Below are positions 13,434-21,839 of a stretch of DNA of 27,624 nt, in pieces. The translations under genes were made by a program, and so were the position numbers. Origin of the DNA: Candidatus Altarchaeota archaeon (GTDB taxonomy: Archaea; Altiarchaeota; Altiarchaeia; IMC4; QMZM01). Each line of letters opens with the position of its first letter. Positions within the stretch are counted from its first letter, which is position 1. The DNA is taken from NCBI GenBank assembly GCA_015523055.1, contig WALD01000071.1, forward strand, positions 1 to 27,624, given 5' to 3'. The notes under the pieces were generated by a model that saw nothing but the letters and a program-made list of their open reading frames with translations, was not told the origin of the DNA and made no database searches.

Positions 13434-14962
13434 GAATTAAAAGAGCTTTACTGAGCGTTTCTGACAAGACCGGGATTGTGGAATTTGCAAAATCCCTGAC
13501 GAGGCTTGGCATTGAGATTATTGCTACTGACAGGACAGCAAATCTCTTGCACGAGAACGGGATACCGGTAAAGAGGGTGGAGGAGGTTACCGGGTTTCCT
13601 GAGATTCTAAATGGGCGGGTAAAGACCCTGCATCCGGGAATTCATGCTGCACTGCTGAGCATCCATGACAAAGAGATGCATAGAAAGCAACTGAAGGAAC
13701 ATGGGATAATCCCTATTGATATGCTTGTTGTAAACCTCTATCCCTTCAAGGAGACGATATCAAAGAGTTGCGACATGCAGGATGCCATAGAGAATATTGA
13801 TGTTGGAGGCCCTGCAATGATAAGGGCGGCTTCCAAGAACTTTCAGGATGTAGTGGTGGTTATATCTACAAAGCAGTATCCGGAGATTCTTGAGGAGCTG
13901 GAGAAGACGGGGGACATAGGTTATGAAAAGAGAAAGGCAATGGCCTTTGAGGCGTTCAGGGTGACGTCTGACTATGATGCCCTGATCTATGAGTATCTGA
14001 TAGGGGAAACAGAGAGGTTTCCCCAGCTTCTTTCATTGAGGTATGAGAATCCGAAAATGCTCAGATACGGGGAGAACCCCTCCCAGGATGCTGCACTCTA
14101 TAAAGAACTGATACGGAAGGGTTCTTGCATAACCAATGCGAAGAAGATTCAGGGAAAGAAATTGTCATTTAACAATATACTGGATATGGACGCTGCTCTT
14201 TCTCTCATCAGGGAATTCAAAAGGCCGACCGTTGCCATAATAAAGCACACCAATCCGTCGGGAATTGCCTCATCGGATGAGTTGATTGAGGCATACAGGA
14301 AGGCTTATGCCTGTGATGAGTATTCCGCCTTTGGGAGCATTGTCGCGGTCAACAGAATGGTTGATAAAGAAACGGCGGAGGAGATGAGCAGGATGTTTAT
14401 AGAAGGAATAGTCGCTCCCTCATTCAGGGATGAGGCAATGAAGATCCTGAGCAGAAAGAAGAATTTAAGAATTCTTGAGCTGAATATGGATGAAATTCCT
14501 GAGAGGAGGTTCAGCTTTAGACAGGTTTCCGGTGGGCTCCTCGTTCAAACCCCGAATACGAAGCCGTTGGGGGAGGATGATATGAAGGTGGTTACGGAGA
14601 AGAAGCCGACGAATGAGGAATTGAATTCTCTGTTGTTTGCATGGAAGGTTGTGAAGCACGTCAGGTCTAATGCGATAGTTCTTGCAAAGGATGAACATAC
14701 TGTTGGTATTGGTGCAGGACAGCCAAGCAGAATTGACTCGGTAAGGATTGCAATATGGAAGGCTGGAGAGAATTCGGCCGGCTCTGTTCTTGCCTCAGAT
14801 GCCTTTTTTCCGTTCAGGGATTCAATTGATGCTGCAGCCGAGGCCGAGATTAAAGCGATAATCCAGCCTGGAGGCTCAATCCGGGATGAGGAATGTATCC
14901 GGGCCGCCGATGAGCATGGGATTGCGATGATTTTTACCGGGATCAGGTGTTTTAAGCATTGA
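13430..14962 (+). CDS. purH: Bifunctional AICAR transformylase / IMP cyclohydrolase
   Basis: The 510-residue enzyme catalyses the last two steps of IMP synthesis: formyl transfer from 10-formyl-tetrahydrofolate to AICAR, then ring closure. The N-terminal cyclohydrolase domain (about 1-190) shows ALLSVSDKTGIVEFA, GRVKTLHPGIHAALL and DMLVVNLYPF. The C-terminal transformylase domain shows LRYGENPSQDAALY, IIKHTNPSGIA, KLSFNNILDMDAALSLI and the end GIAMIFTGIRCFKH. Both domains look complete. Many archaea use PurP and PurO for these steps, so a full-length bacterial-type PurH is notable. It stands directly before folC and folP, which supply its cofactor. Confidence 0.96.
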   Translation: MRIKRALLSVSDKTGIVEFAKSLTRLGIEIIATDRTANLLHENGIPVKRVEEVTGFPEILNGRVKTLHPGIHAALLSIHDKEMHRKQLKEHGIIPIDMLVVNLYPFKETISKSCDMQDAIENIDVGGPAMIRAASKNFQDVVVVISTKQYPEILEELEKTGDIGYEKRKAMAFEAFRVTSDYDALIYEYLIGETERFPQLLSLRYENPKMLRYGENPSQDAALYKELIRKGSCITNAKKIQGKKLSFNNILDMDAALSLIREFKRPTVAIIKHTNPSGIASSDELIEAYRKAYACDEYSAFGSIVAVNRMVDKETAEEMSRMFIEGIVAPSFRDEAMKILSRKKNLRILELNMDEIPERRFSFRQVSGGLLVQTPNTKPLGEDDMKVVTEKKPTNEELNSLLFAWKVVKHVRSNAIVLAKDEHTVGIGAGQPSRIDSVRIAIWKAGENSAGSVLASDAFFPFRDSIDAAAEAEIKAIIQPGGSIRDEECIRAADEHGIAMIFTGIRCFKH

Positions 14963-15180
14963 GTGCTTCAATCCGTGTTTAAATATCTGGAATCACACAA
15001 TATACTCATAATTGACTGTCTTTGCGGCTGTAAGTTCTGGAAATCTGAAAGAGATATTAGCTACCAAGGTGTGGAATATGTGAATTATGTCCCAAAGCCC
15101 GCAATTCCCCCCCTAGCTAAACAGGTGGGCTTCCTTGCGGGGATTCGTGATTTAAGCCCTAACTCCAAGAGATTTACTCT
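14963..15180. other. 218-bp gap between purH and folC
   Basis: I see no convincing gene here. A 7-bp inverted repeat, CCCGCAA at 15098-15104 and TTGCGGG at 15135-15141, encloses a C-run and AGCTAAACAGG. A TATA-like TTTAAATATC is near 14979. The gap suggests folC may have its own promoter or leader rather than being tightly coupled to purH. No known riboswitch pattern was recognised. Confidence 0.4.
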
Positions 15181-16470
15181 ATGGATTACATTCAGGCCAT
15201 TACCTATCTATATAGTCTGAGAAAATCAGGGGTTGAACTGAGGCTGGATTATACGAGAGAGTTGCTTTCGATGCTCGGCAATCCTGAATCAGGGCTAAGG
15301 TTTGTGCATGTTGCTGGAACGAATGGAAAGGGTTCTGTGTGTGCAATGGTTTCTTCAATTCTGAGAAGCGATGGCTACAGGACGGGTCTGTTTACCTCCC
15401 CCCATCTTAACAGGTTTGAGGAGAGGATAAGCATCAATGGAATGTTTATCGAGAGGGATGAGGTTATTGAGATGGTTGAAAGGATGGAGCCTCTGGTGGA
15501 GGAAATAAAGAGCAGGGCCCCGGGACCGACCTTCTTTGAGGTTGTTACTGCGATGGCTCTCAGCTACTTTGCCGGGAAGAATGTGGATTTTGTTGTTCTT
15601 GAGGTCGGACTTGGCGGCAGGCTTGATGCCACGAATGTCGTGGAGCCTATAGTATCAGTTATAACGAACATTGCCGTGGACCATCAAAGACTACTTGGAG
15701 ATTCTATAAAGGAGATAGCAATGGAGAAGGCAGGGATTATAAAAGAGGGGTCTGTCCTTGTCACGGGGGCGGAAGGAGAGGCACTGGAGGTTATAAGGGA
15801 CGTTTGTGCGGAGAAGAGTTCAGAATTACTCATTGTTGGCAGAGATATAAGATACAGACGGGTGAATTCAGATTTGGAGGTTCAGAGATTTTATCTGAAC
15901 GGGATATGTGACTATGGGGAGCTGAGAATTCCCTTTCTCGGTGAACACCAGATTTTTAATGCAGCCGTTGCTGTTGGGGTAATAGAAGCAATGAGGAGAA
16001 AGGGATTATTAATAAGTGAAGACTCGGTCAGGCAGGGGCTGAAGGAGGCGAGATGGCCGGGGCGGCTTGAGATTATAAGCAGGGAACCGATGGTCGTTCT
16101 CGATGGAGCTCATAATCCTGATGGAATAAGGGCGCTTAAAAACTCTATCCTTAAGGATTTTGTATATAAGAGAGTGATTCTTGTCATCGGGATATCAAGA
16201 GGGAAAGCAGTTCCGGAGATGGTGAAGGAAATTTCACAGATTGCAGATGTTGTAATTGTAACCCGCTTTGAGGGGAATTCAATAGAGCCGGAGATAATAA
16301 TAGAAGAATTCAGGAATAATGGTAAAGAGGTTGTTCTTAAGGACAGAATTCCAGATGCTGTAAATTATGCTATGAACAAGGCCGGGAATGAGGATATGGT
16401 GCTTATAACCGGTTCATTATTTACGGTGGGGGAGGCAAGGAGATTCCTGCTGGGGGAAGATGTCAAATAA
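15181..16470 (+). CDS. folC: Folylpolyglutamate synthase / dihydrofolate synthase
   Basis: The 429-residue ligase of the Mur/FolC family adds glutamate to dihydropteroate or folates using ATP. The P-loop VAGTNGKGSVCAM is near residues 44-56. FTSPHLNRFEERISING, the segment VLEVGLGGRLDATN, and VITNIAVDHQRLLGDSIKEI are the usual FolC signatures. LDGAHNPDG near residue 310 opens the C-terminal domain. The start MDYIQAITYLYSL fits the family. The end overlaps folP by 11 nt, so the two are translated together. In an archaeon it could instead act in glutamylation of another pterin or deazaflavin, but the neighbours point to folate. Confidence 0.93.
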   Translation: MDYIQAITYLYSLRKSGVELRLDYTRELLSMLGNPESGLRFVHVAGTNGKGSVCAMVSSILRSDGYRTGLFTSPHLNRFEERISINGMFIERDEVIEMVERMEPLVEEIKSRAPGPTFFEVVTAMALSYFAGKNVDFVVLEVGLGGRLDATNVVEPIVSVITNIAVDHQRLLGDSIKEIAMEKAGIIKEGSVLVTGAEGEALEVIRDVCAEKSSELLIVGRDIRYRRVNSDLEVQRFYLNGICDYGELRIPFLGEHQIFNAAVAVGVIEAMRRKGLLISEDSVRQGLKEARWPGRLEIISREPMVVLDGAHNPDGIRALKNSILKDFVYKRVILVIGISRGKAVPEMVKEISQIADVVIVTRFEGNSIEPEIIIEEFRNNGKEVVLKDRIPDAVNYAMNKAGNEDMVLITGSLFTVGEARRFLLGEDVK

Positions 16471-17632
16471 TGCAAGAATCAGGCTGATTCTAAATCTGGA
16501 AGATGCAAGGAAGGAGATAGAGGGCATAGGTTCGGGTAAGGATGGGGTGGAGATAATGGCGCCCAAGGCAGTTCAAAGGGCAGTACGGATTGAAGACATT
16601 GATGCAAGAGCCGCAAATATCCTGAAGCAGGAGATTCTTGCCGTTGGCGGAGAGTGTGCTGTTTCATGGGATACACTCTGTTCTAAAAAAGAGAACACTA
16701 ATGTTCTATTAATGGGAACACTCAAACAGTATAAAATGCTCATTCCAAAGCTGGAGCGTCAGCCATTCGGCTTACCTGGGCTTGCCATGGAGATCGGGGC
16801 AGTCCTCAGGAATTTTGATACGAAATCTGAAGAAAGAACAAGGATTATGGGAATTCTCAATCTTACTCCAGATTCTTTCAGCGGAGATGGGATATACAAT
16901 AATCTAAACGATGCTGTTGAGCAGGCAAGGTCTATGATCAGGGACGGGGCAGATATTATAGATGTTGGGGGAGAATCCACAAGACCTGGAGCGGAGCCTG
17001 TTTCTGTGGAGGAGGAGCTTGAGAGAGTGATTCCAGTCATCAGGGAGTTAAAGAAGACCCGGATTCCTGTTTCGATAGATACATATAAAACAGAGGTTGC
17101 GAAAGAGGCACTAAAGAAGGGGGCTTCAATGGTAAATGATATTAATGGCCTGAGGAGTGAGGGGATGATTGAGTTAATTGCAGAGCATGACGCCTCCGTA
17201 GTTATAATGCATATGCAGGGGACTCCAAAGAACATGCAGGAGAATCCATATTATAAAGATGTTATTGGAGATATTATGGGATTTCTGAGGGAGAGGAGTG
17301 AATCTGGAATTAACTCCGGGATTTCAAAGGACAGCATTATAATTGACCCGGGAATTGGTTTTGGGAAGACAACGGAGCATAACCTTGAAATCATTAACCG
17401 ATTGATGGAATTCAGGTCATTGGGCTTTCCAATCCTTGTGGGTGCATCAAGAAAGTCCTTTATAGGAAATGTTCTTGGCCTTCCGGTTGAAGAAAGATTG
17501 GAGGGGACTCTTGCTGCAATAACTGTGGCTGTGATGAACGGTGCCGATATGGTCAGGGTGCATGATGTCAAAGCGGCAAAGAGAGCTGTTCAGATTGCGG
17601 ATGCTATAGGTAATCGCTATATGCTGCGTTGA
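16460..17632 (+). CDS. folP: Dihydropteroate synthase with N-terminal extension
   Basis: The 390-residue enzyme joins p-aminobenzoate to the pterin pyrophosphate. The catalytic TIM barrel starts near residue 128 with RIMGILNLTPDSFSGDG, followed by IIDVGGESTRPGAEPVSVEEE, SIDTYKTEVA, MVNDINGL, HMQGTPKNMQ, IDPGIGFGKTTEHN and the final RVHDVKAAKRAV. The first ~120 residues form an extra domain with EIMAPKAVQRAVRIEDIDARAANILKQEILAVGGE. I recall this extension in DHPS of Clostridia and related bacteria. A GGGGGAAG ribosome site lies directly before the ATG, inside folC. The extended form and the neighbours suggest a bacterial source. Confidence 0.94.
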   Translation: MSNNARIRLILNLEDARKEIEGIGSGKDGVEIMAPKAVQRAVRIEDIDARAANILKQEILAVGGECAVSWDTLCSKKENTNVLLMGTLKQYKMLIPKLERQPFGLPGLAMEIGAVLRNFDTKSEERTRIMGILNLTPDSFSGDGIYNNLNDAVEQARSMIRDGADIIDVGGESTRPGAEPVSVEEELERVIPVIRELKKTRIPVSIDTYKTEVAKEALKKGASMVNDINGLRSEGMIELIAEHDASVVIMHMQGTPKNMQENPYYKDVIGDIMGFLRERSESGINSGISKDSIIIDPGIGFGKTTEHNLEIINRLMEFRSLGFPILVGASRKSFIGNVLGLPVEERLEGTLAAITVAVMNGADMVRVHDVKAAKRAVQIADAIGNRYMLR

Positions 17633-17787
17633 ATCAAACATCTATTCTGTTTTTATATCTGCTTCCTCAATTATAACAGACAAAATTAAATTCCTTGAGG
17701 CGCCTATAAGGGATAAAGGGCGTTAACCGTTACGTTTATCTAAATGCCTTATCTGTTTTTCTTTTTCTGAAAGAAGGGGGGTTCAAG
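17633..17787 (+). promoter_or_regulatory. Gap with T-runs and strong ribosome site before the deacetylase gene
   Basis: The 155-bp gap after folP contains CTGTTTTTATATCTG near 17647 and CTGTTTTTCTTTTTCTG near 17754, T-runs that could end transcription in archaea. GAAGGGGGG, seven bases before the ATG at 17788, is a strong Shine-Dalgarno-like site, one of the clearest in the window. A weak TATA-like GTTTATCTAAAT lies near 17738. Confidence 0.45.
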
Positions 17788-18831
17788 ATGACCAAAACAG
17801 CCCTGATATATCATGATGATTATCTGAAGCATGAAGCCGGGCCGGGGAACCCAGAGCGGAGAGAGCGGCTGATTTCAATAATGGACTACCTCCGGAACGG
17901 GGGAATTTTCGAGAGGGTTGAGATTCTTAATCCCTCTTCGTGTTCGGATAAAGACCTTCTAAGGGTTCATAGGAGAGAGTATGTGGAATTCATTAGAGAT
18001 ATATGCGCGAAAGGTGGAGGCCCGATTGATGCCGACACCTTTGTCCGGGCAGATACATACAATATAGCACGGCTTGCTGCAGGGGGAGTGATGCTGGCAG
18101 GGGATGTCGTCGCCAGGGGGGAATTTGAGAATTCTTTTGCTCTTGTAAGACCACCGGGGCATCATGCAACGAGGGACAGGGGAATGGGTTTCTGTTATTT
18201 CAATAATGTTGCCGTCATGGCAAGGTATCTTCAGGAGAGTATGGGTCTGAAGAGAATTCTTATTCTGGACTGGGATGCCCATGCAGCTAATGGAACGATG
18301 GACATCTTCTATGATGACCCTTCTGTCCTGAACATATCCATTCACCAGGACCCGGTTTCCTTTTATCCCGGCACTGGTTTTGCGGAGCAGCTTGGTGAGG
18401 GGGAGGGCAAGGGATACACGGTGAATGTTCCCATGCGCCCCGGAGCAGGAAATTCAGATTATATCTATGTCCTGGATGAACTGGTTATCCCTCTTGCGAG
18501 AAGCTACAGACCGGAATTCATTGCGATATCTGCTGGCTTTGACTCGCATAGGGACGATTTTATATCAGGTTTACAACTAACGGAGAAGGGCTATGGCTTC
18601 ATGACTGAGATGATGCTGTCTCTGGCAGAAGAATTATGCAGCGGAAAACTTATGGTTGAACTGGAAGGGGGTTATAACCTGGAGGGAATTGCCTGCTCCA
18701 GCTATGCGGTGATGAATTCACTGATTGGAATTCCGGCTGAGAAGGTCGATGGCAACGCCCTTGGTTCTGTAAGTGCGGTTGTTGAGCAGCTGAAGAAGTC
18801 GCTGTCAGAATACCATTCTATCCGGCGTTGA
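17788..18831 (+). CDS. Histone deacetylase superfamily amidohydrolase
   Basis: The 347-residue zinc hydrolase of the HDAC/AcuC/acetylpolyamine amidohydrolase family removes acetyl or similar acyl groups from lysines or amines. The catalytic histidines H125-H126 are in RPPGHHATRDRGMGFC. The metal ligands D163 and H165 (DWDAHAANGT) and D252 (SAGFDSHRDD) are present, and LEGGYNLEG carries the active-site tyrosine. DAHAANGT replaces the commoner DVHHGNGT, but the metal ligands are kept. No histone or acetyltransferase gene is in the window, so the substrate is open. It follows folP after a 155-bp gap and has its own ribosome site. Confidence 0.92.
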   Translation: MTKTALIYHDDYLKHEAGPGNPERRERLISIMDYLRNGGIFERVEILNPSSCSDKDLLRVHRREYVEFIRDICAKGGGPIDADTFVRADTYNIARLAAGGVMLAGDVVARGEFENSFALVRPPGHHATRDRGMGFCYFNNVAVMARYLQESMGLKRILILDWDAHAANGTMDIFYDDPSVLNISIHQDPVSFYPGTGFAEQLGEGEGKGYTVNVPMRPGAGNSDYIYVLDELVIPLARSYRPEFIAISAGFDSHRDDFISGLQLTEKGYGFMTEMMLSLAEELCSGKLMVELEGGYNLEGIACSSYAVMNSLIGIPAEKVDGNALGSVSAVVEQLKKSLSEYHSIRR

Positions 18832-18913
18832 CAGGTCTTTGAGCCGATATTTAGGATAAAAAGCCAAAGGTATACAAGAAATGATTTACAATAGGGGTTG
18901 CTAAACACATAAA

Positions 18914-20155
18914 ATGAGAATAGAGAAACCAAGGGGGACAAGGGACTTCCTTCCGGATGAGATGTGGGGGAGGGATCTGATTGAGAAGAGGATTTCCTCC
19001 ACAATCGAGAACTACGGCTACAGGAAGATTCTGATCCCTACCTTTGAGAGGTCTGAGCTTTTCATGCTCAAGTCAGGTAAGGAGATTCAGCAGCACATGT
19101 ACATCTTCAGGGATAAAGGAGGGAGAGAATTGTGTCTCAGACCGGAGGCTACTGCCTCAGTATGCAGGATGTTCGCCGAGGAATTAAGGGCGGAGCAAAA
19201 ACCGGTCAAAGTCTATTATTCCTGTCCCATGTTTCGCTACGAAGAGCCCCAGAAAGGGCGATATAGGGAATTCTGGCAGATTGGCATAGAACTCATTGGA
19301 CCAAAAGGTCCCGAAAGCGATGCAGAGGTTATAGATATCGCTGCAATGTCCCTGAAGAGCATTGGCCTTAAGTTCAAGCTTGAGGTGGGTCATCTTGGCA
19401 TCCTGAGAGGGCTGATGCAGGATTTGGGGATTAACAGAGAGGTCCAGAATGGGGTTATCAGCGCCATTGACAGGGGTCAGAGGGACAGGGCTGAGAAGCT
19501 GGTCAAGGACAGAATATTCTTTGATCTGGTGGATATGAAGGGAGACAAGAGAGTTATTGGTAGGGTAACTAAACTTATCAGGGGACATACTCATTCCTTA
19601 AAAGCCCTTGAGGAATTCAAGGAAATTCTATCGTATCTTGATTTGATGGAGGTTGATTACTCTATCAACCTTGGGATTGCCAGGGGCCTTGAATATTATA
19701 CCGGCATGGTCTTTGAGATCAGAGTTGATGGCCTTGGTGCCCAGAACCAGATATGTGGTGGGGGGAGATATGATAACCTGATTGGATTATTTTCCGGCCT
19801 TGATGTGCCTGCGGTAGGATTTGCCTTTGGCTTTGACAGGATCATTGATGCTGTGAGGGAGCAGGATATCAGGGTTCCGGAGAGGAGGATTGATCTCGTT
19901 GTGGCTCCGGTAAGCAACGAGGTTAGAGAAGAGGCCATCAAGATTGCGTCGAGATTCAGGGGCAGATGCTCTGTAGAGGTTGACCTCATGAACAGGAAGC
20001 TCGGTAAGATTCTCGAATATGCGTCAAGGATTAATGCCAAATACACCATAATTGTAGGGCCGAGGGAGCTAAAGAAGGGCCTGGTCGTTCTGAGGGATAT
20101 GAATTCCGGCAGCCAGAAGGAGATCGGTATGGATGAAATCAGAGAAATTCTTTGA
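18914..20155 (+). CDS. hisS: Histidyl-tRNA synthetase
   Basis: The 413-residue class II synthetase charges tRNA-His. The N-terminal PRGTRDFLPDEM, motif 2 region LCLRPEATASVCRMFAEE with FRYEEPQKGRYREFWQIGIE, the histidine motif RGLEYYTGMVFEI, and motif 3 GGGRYDNLIGLFSG with VPAVGFAFGFDRI are all present. The C-terminal ~90 residues form the anticodon-binding domain. The length is normal. Its TGA abuts the TAA of the convergent pilin-like gene with no base between. An AT-rich stretch near 18850-18890 holds weak TATA-like strings. Confidence 0.96.
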   Translation: MRIEKPRGTRDFLPDEMWGRDLIEKRISSTIENYGYRKILIPTFERSELFMLKSGKEIQQHMYIFRDKGGRELCLRPEATASVCRMFAEELRAEQKPVKVYYSCPMFRYEEPQKGRYREFWQIGIELIGPKGPESDAEVIDIAAMSLKSIGLKFKLEVGHLGILRGLMQDLGINREVQNGVISAIDRGQRDRAEKLVKDRIFFDLVDMKGDKRVIGRVTKLIRGHTHSLKALEEFKEILSYLDLMEVDYSINLGIARGLEYYTGMVFEIRVDGLGAQNQICGGGRYDNLIGLFSGLDVPAVGFAFGFDRIIDAVREQDIRVPERRIDLVVAPVSNEVREEAIKIASRFRGRCSVEVDLMNRKLGKILEYASRINAKYTIIVGPRELKKGLVVLRDMNSGSQKEIGMDEIREIL

Positions 20156-20689
20156 TTATTCAACAGAGCCCCAACACTCCCCGGCGCTCTTATGTGTCAT
20201 TCCCGAGGAGGGGTTGGTATAAGATATATTAATATGTACTCTGTAGTATTCTCCAGCAGCATAATTGGCAGATAGGTCACTACAGCTTATGTTTACCCTC
20301 ACACCCTGGCCAGGCCTGAATGGGTCTATGTCAGACGAGGGGGCGGTATCGCATGAAACATCAGCAATGCTTGAGGATATGCCCCCAGAAGAAATCCGGA
20401 GTTTTGTCCCTGCCTCATTAGTAAGCACAAGATAAACCATGTTGTCATTTCTGGATGCACTGTGATCCAGCACAGTAATATGTGAGAATCCCCTGCATCC
20501 CGGGGGCGGACTTGGCGGGGTAAATGCCCCCATCTGCCAAAGAACCATGCCCACAATGAGAATTAGAAGAACTGCCCAGCCATAGGTTGTCATGTATTCA
20601 ATAGCCGACTGTCCGATTAAACTCTTTCCAGCAACTTTAACCCTTACGGGGGCATTTCCTTCTTTTTCGCCAACCTTCTTTGAGTTCAT
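20156..20689 (-). CDS. Class III signal-peptide (pilin-like) secreted protein
   Basis: From the ATG at 20689 the protein is 177 residues. The segment KSLIGQSAIEYMTTYGW (residues 22-38) is a class III signal peptide: prepilin peptidase cleavage is expected between G26 and Q27, with the key E at +5, then a hydrophobic helix to about residue 54. The ~120-residue mature part after a proline stretch has beta-rich spacing and four cysteines that could form two disulfides. Such proteins assemble into archaeal pili or related surface filaments, or act as minor pilins. An in-frame ATG at 20725 lies upstream of the TATA-like element, so I prefer 20689. No assembly ATPase or platform gene is nearby. Confidence 0.82.
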   Translation of the reverse strand: MNSKKVGEKEGNAPVRVKVAGKSLIGQSAIEYMTTYGWAVLLILIVGMVLWQMGAFTPPSPPPGCRGFSHITVLDHSASRNDNMVYLVLTNEAGTKLRISSGGISSSIADVSCDTAPSSDIDPFRPGQGVRVNISCSDLSANYAAGEYYRVHINISYTNPSSGMTHKSAGECWGSVE

Positions 20690-20702
20690 TTGACCTAACA
20701 TT

Positions 20703-20716
20703 AAGTATTTATATCC
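20703..20716. promoter_or_regulatory. TATA-like element in the divergent pilin / DUF4013 gap
   Basis: AAGTATTTATATCC is the only strong TATA-like string in the 57-bp gap. Read leftward as GGATATAAATACTT it lies about 21 nt from the pilin-like start at 20689. Read rightward it lies about 37 nt from the DUF4013 ATG, which also has a ribosome site. It may serve both genes. Confidence 0.4.
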
Positions 20717-20746
20717 AAACAACAAATATAAGGATAGGTGATTTAT

Positions 20747-21364
20747 ATGACTGACTTTGGAATGGCCATAAAGCGGCCATTTACGGACCTGGCGAAGTTT
20801 ATTATCGGGGCTGTTCTGTCCATAATACCTATTGTGAATTTTCTTGAGGTAGGATATACCTTGAAGTGCGCGAAGAGTGCGATGAACGGTGACTATAAGT
20901 TGCCTGAGTGGGCAGAGTGGGGCGACCTGTTTGTCAAGGGGCTGCTGGCGATTGTTATTCTTATTATATATGCAATACCCCTCGTTATATTGATGGCTAT
21001 TTTTGCAGGCGGTGCATTTATGGCGGTCACGCAGGGCGCAGATATGGGAACGGCAGGCATGGGTATGGGCATGATAATCATAATGGCCCTCGCTATACTT
21101 TTTGTATACCTTATACCCTCTGTGACAATTACCTTCGTAGCGAACGACTTCAGGTTTGGAGCCGCATTCAGGGTGGGTGAGATAGTGAAGAAGACGCTCA
21201 ATAAAGACTACTTCGTGACATGGATAGTGGTCGGAGTATACTCAGTTGTGCTGTCGATAGTTCTTGCCTTCATCCCATTTGTAGGCATGGCAATAGCGAG
21301 CTTCGCGACGGGAGTCACGAGCATGACGGCCTTCGGGGAACTCTACCCAAAGCTGAAGGTCTAA
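20747..21364 (+). CDS. DUF4013 multi-pass membrane protein
   Basis: From ATG at 20747 the protein is 205 residues. AGGATAGGTGAT lies just before this ATG, so I prefer it over the in-frame GTG at 20738. The start FGMAIKRPFTDLAKFIIGAV, then NFLEVGYTLKCAKSAMNGDY with LPEWAEWGDLFVKGL, is typical of the DUF4013 family, which is common in archaea and some bacteria. About five to six membrane helices are visible, with a glycine/methionine-rich loop (GADMGTAGMGMGM) in the middle. Function is unknown. A pyrimidine-rich run TTTCCTTTTTCTTTCTTTATT after the stop may terminate transcription. Confidence 0.85.
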   Translation: MTDFGMAIKRPFTDLAKFIIGAVLSIIPIVNFLEVGYTLKCAKSAMNGDYKLPEWAEWGDLFVKGLLAIVILIIYAIPLVILMAIFAGGAFMAVTQGADMGTAGMGMGMIIIMALAILFVYLIPSVTITFVANDFRFGAAFRVGEIVKKTLNKDYFVTWIVVGVYSVVLSIVLAFIPFVGMAIASFATGVTSMTAFGELYPKLKV

Positions 21365-21388
21365 TTTCCTTTTTCTTTCTTTATTACT
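21365..21388 (+). terminator. T-rich run after the DUF4013 gene
   Basis: A 21-base pyrimidine-rich run with T stretches immediately follows the stop codon. Archaeal RNA polymerase often stops at T-runs without a hairpin. The RDD gene starts 12 nt later, so read-through into it is also possible. Confidence 0.4.
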
Positions 21389-21399
21389 ATTCTAATTAG

Positions 21400-21837
21400 A
21401 TGACGGATTTTAATCTCCTTGCCAGAAGATTTATCGCTCTGATTCTGGATAGTGTTATCCTTGTCATTATATTCCTTAGTCTGATGATGTTCTTGGGTGT
21501 GATAGGAATTTTGACAGGGATGTGTCCTATATTGGTGATTGTCTTTGCCGGAATCGTCAGTCTTATTTTTACAGTGTTTATTGCTTTTATCTACTTTATA
21601 CTGCTTGAAGGACCAGCCGGAGGAGGACAGACTATCGGGAAGAGGGTAGTTGGCATTAAGGTTATTGGTGAGGAGGGCAGGGTCCCAGACTATGGGAAAT
21701 CATTTATGCGGAACATCCTGAGAATTGTAGATGTGCTTCCTGTGCTGTACTTGGTAGGGGCAATTCTGATACTTCTAACAGAAAAAGATCAGAGATTGGG
21801 GGATATGGCAGCCAAAACCATGGTTGCAAGAGTTTAG
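21400..21837 (+). CDS. RDD family membrane protein
   Basis: The 145-residue protein has three membrane helices. The N-terminal LLARRFIALILDSVILVIIF carries the R and D residues that name the RDD family. GGGQTIGKRVVGIKVIGEEG and the C-terminal LTEKDQRLGDMAAKTMVARV are conserved in the family. The role is unknown in general; some members have been linked to ion transport. It lies on the same strand as the DUF4013 gene and probably forms a pair with it. Its end is 2 nt from the end of the convergent HAD gene. Confidence 0.88.
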   Translation: MTDFNLLARRFIALILDSVILVIIFLSLMMFLGVIGILTGMCPILVIVFAGIVSLIFTVFIAFIYFILLEGPAGGGQTIGKRVVGIKVIGEEGRVPDYGKSFMRNILRIVDVLPVLYLVGAILILLTEKDQRLGDMAAKTMVARV

Positions 21838-21839
21838 TT

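Noticed and set aside
14963..15220. 85-codon open frame after purH
   Set aside because: It starts directly after the purH stop, overlaps the true folC start, shows no family resemblance and has no ribosome site.
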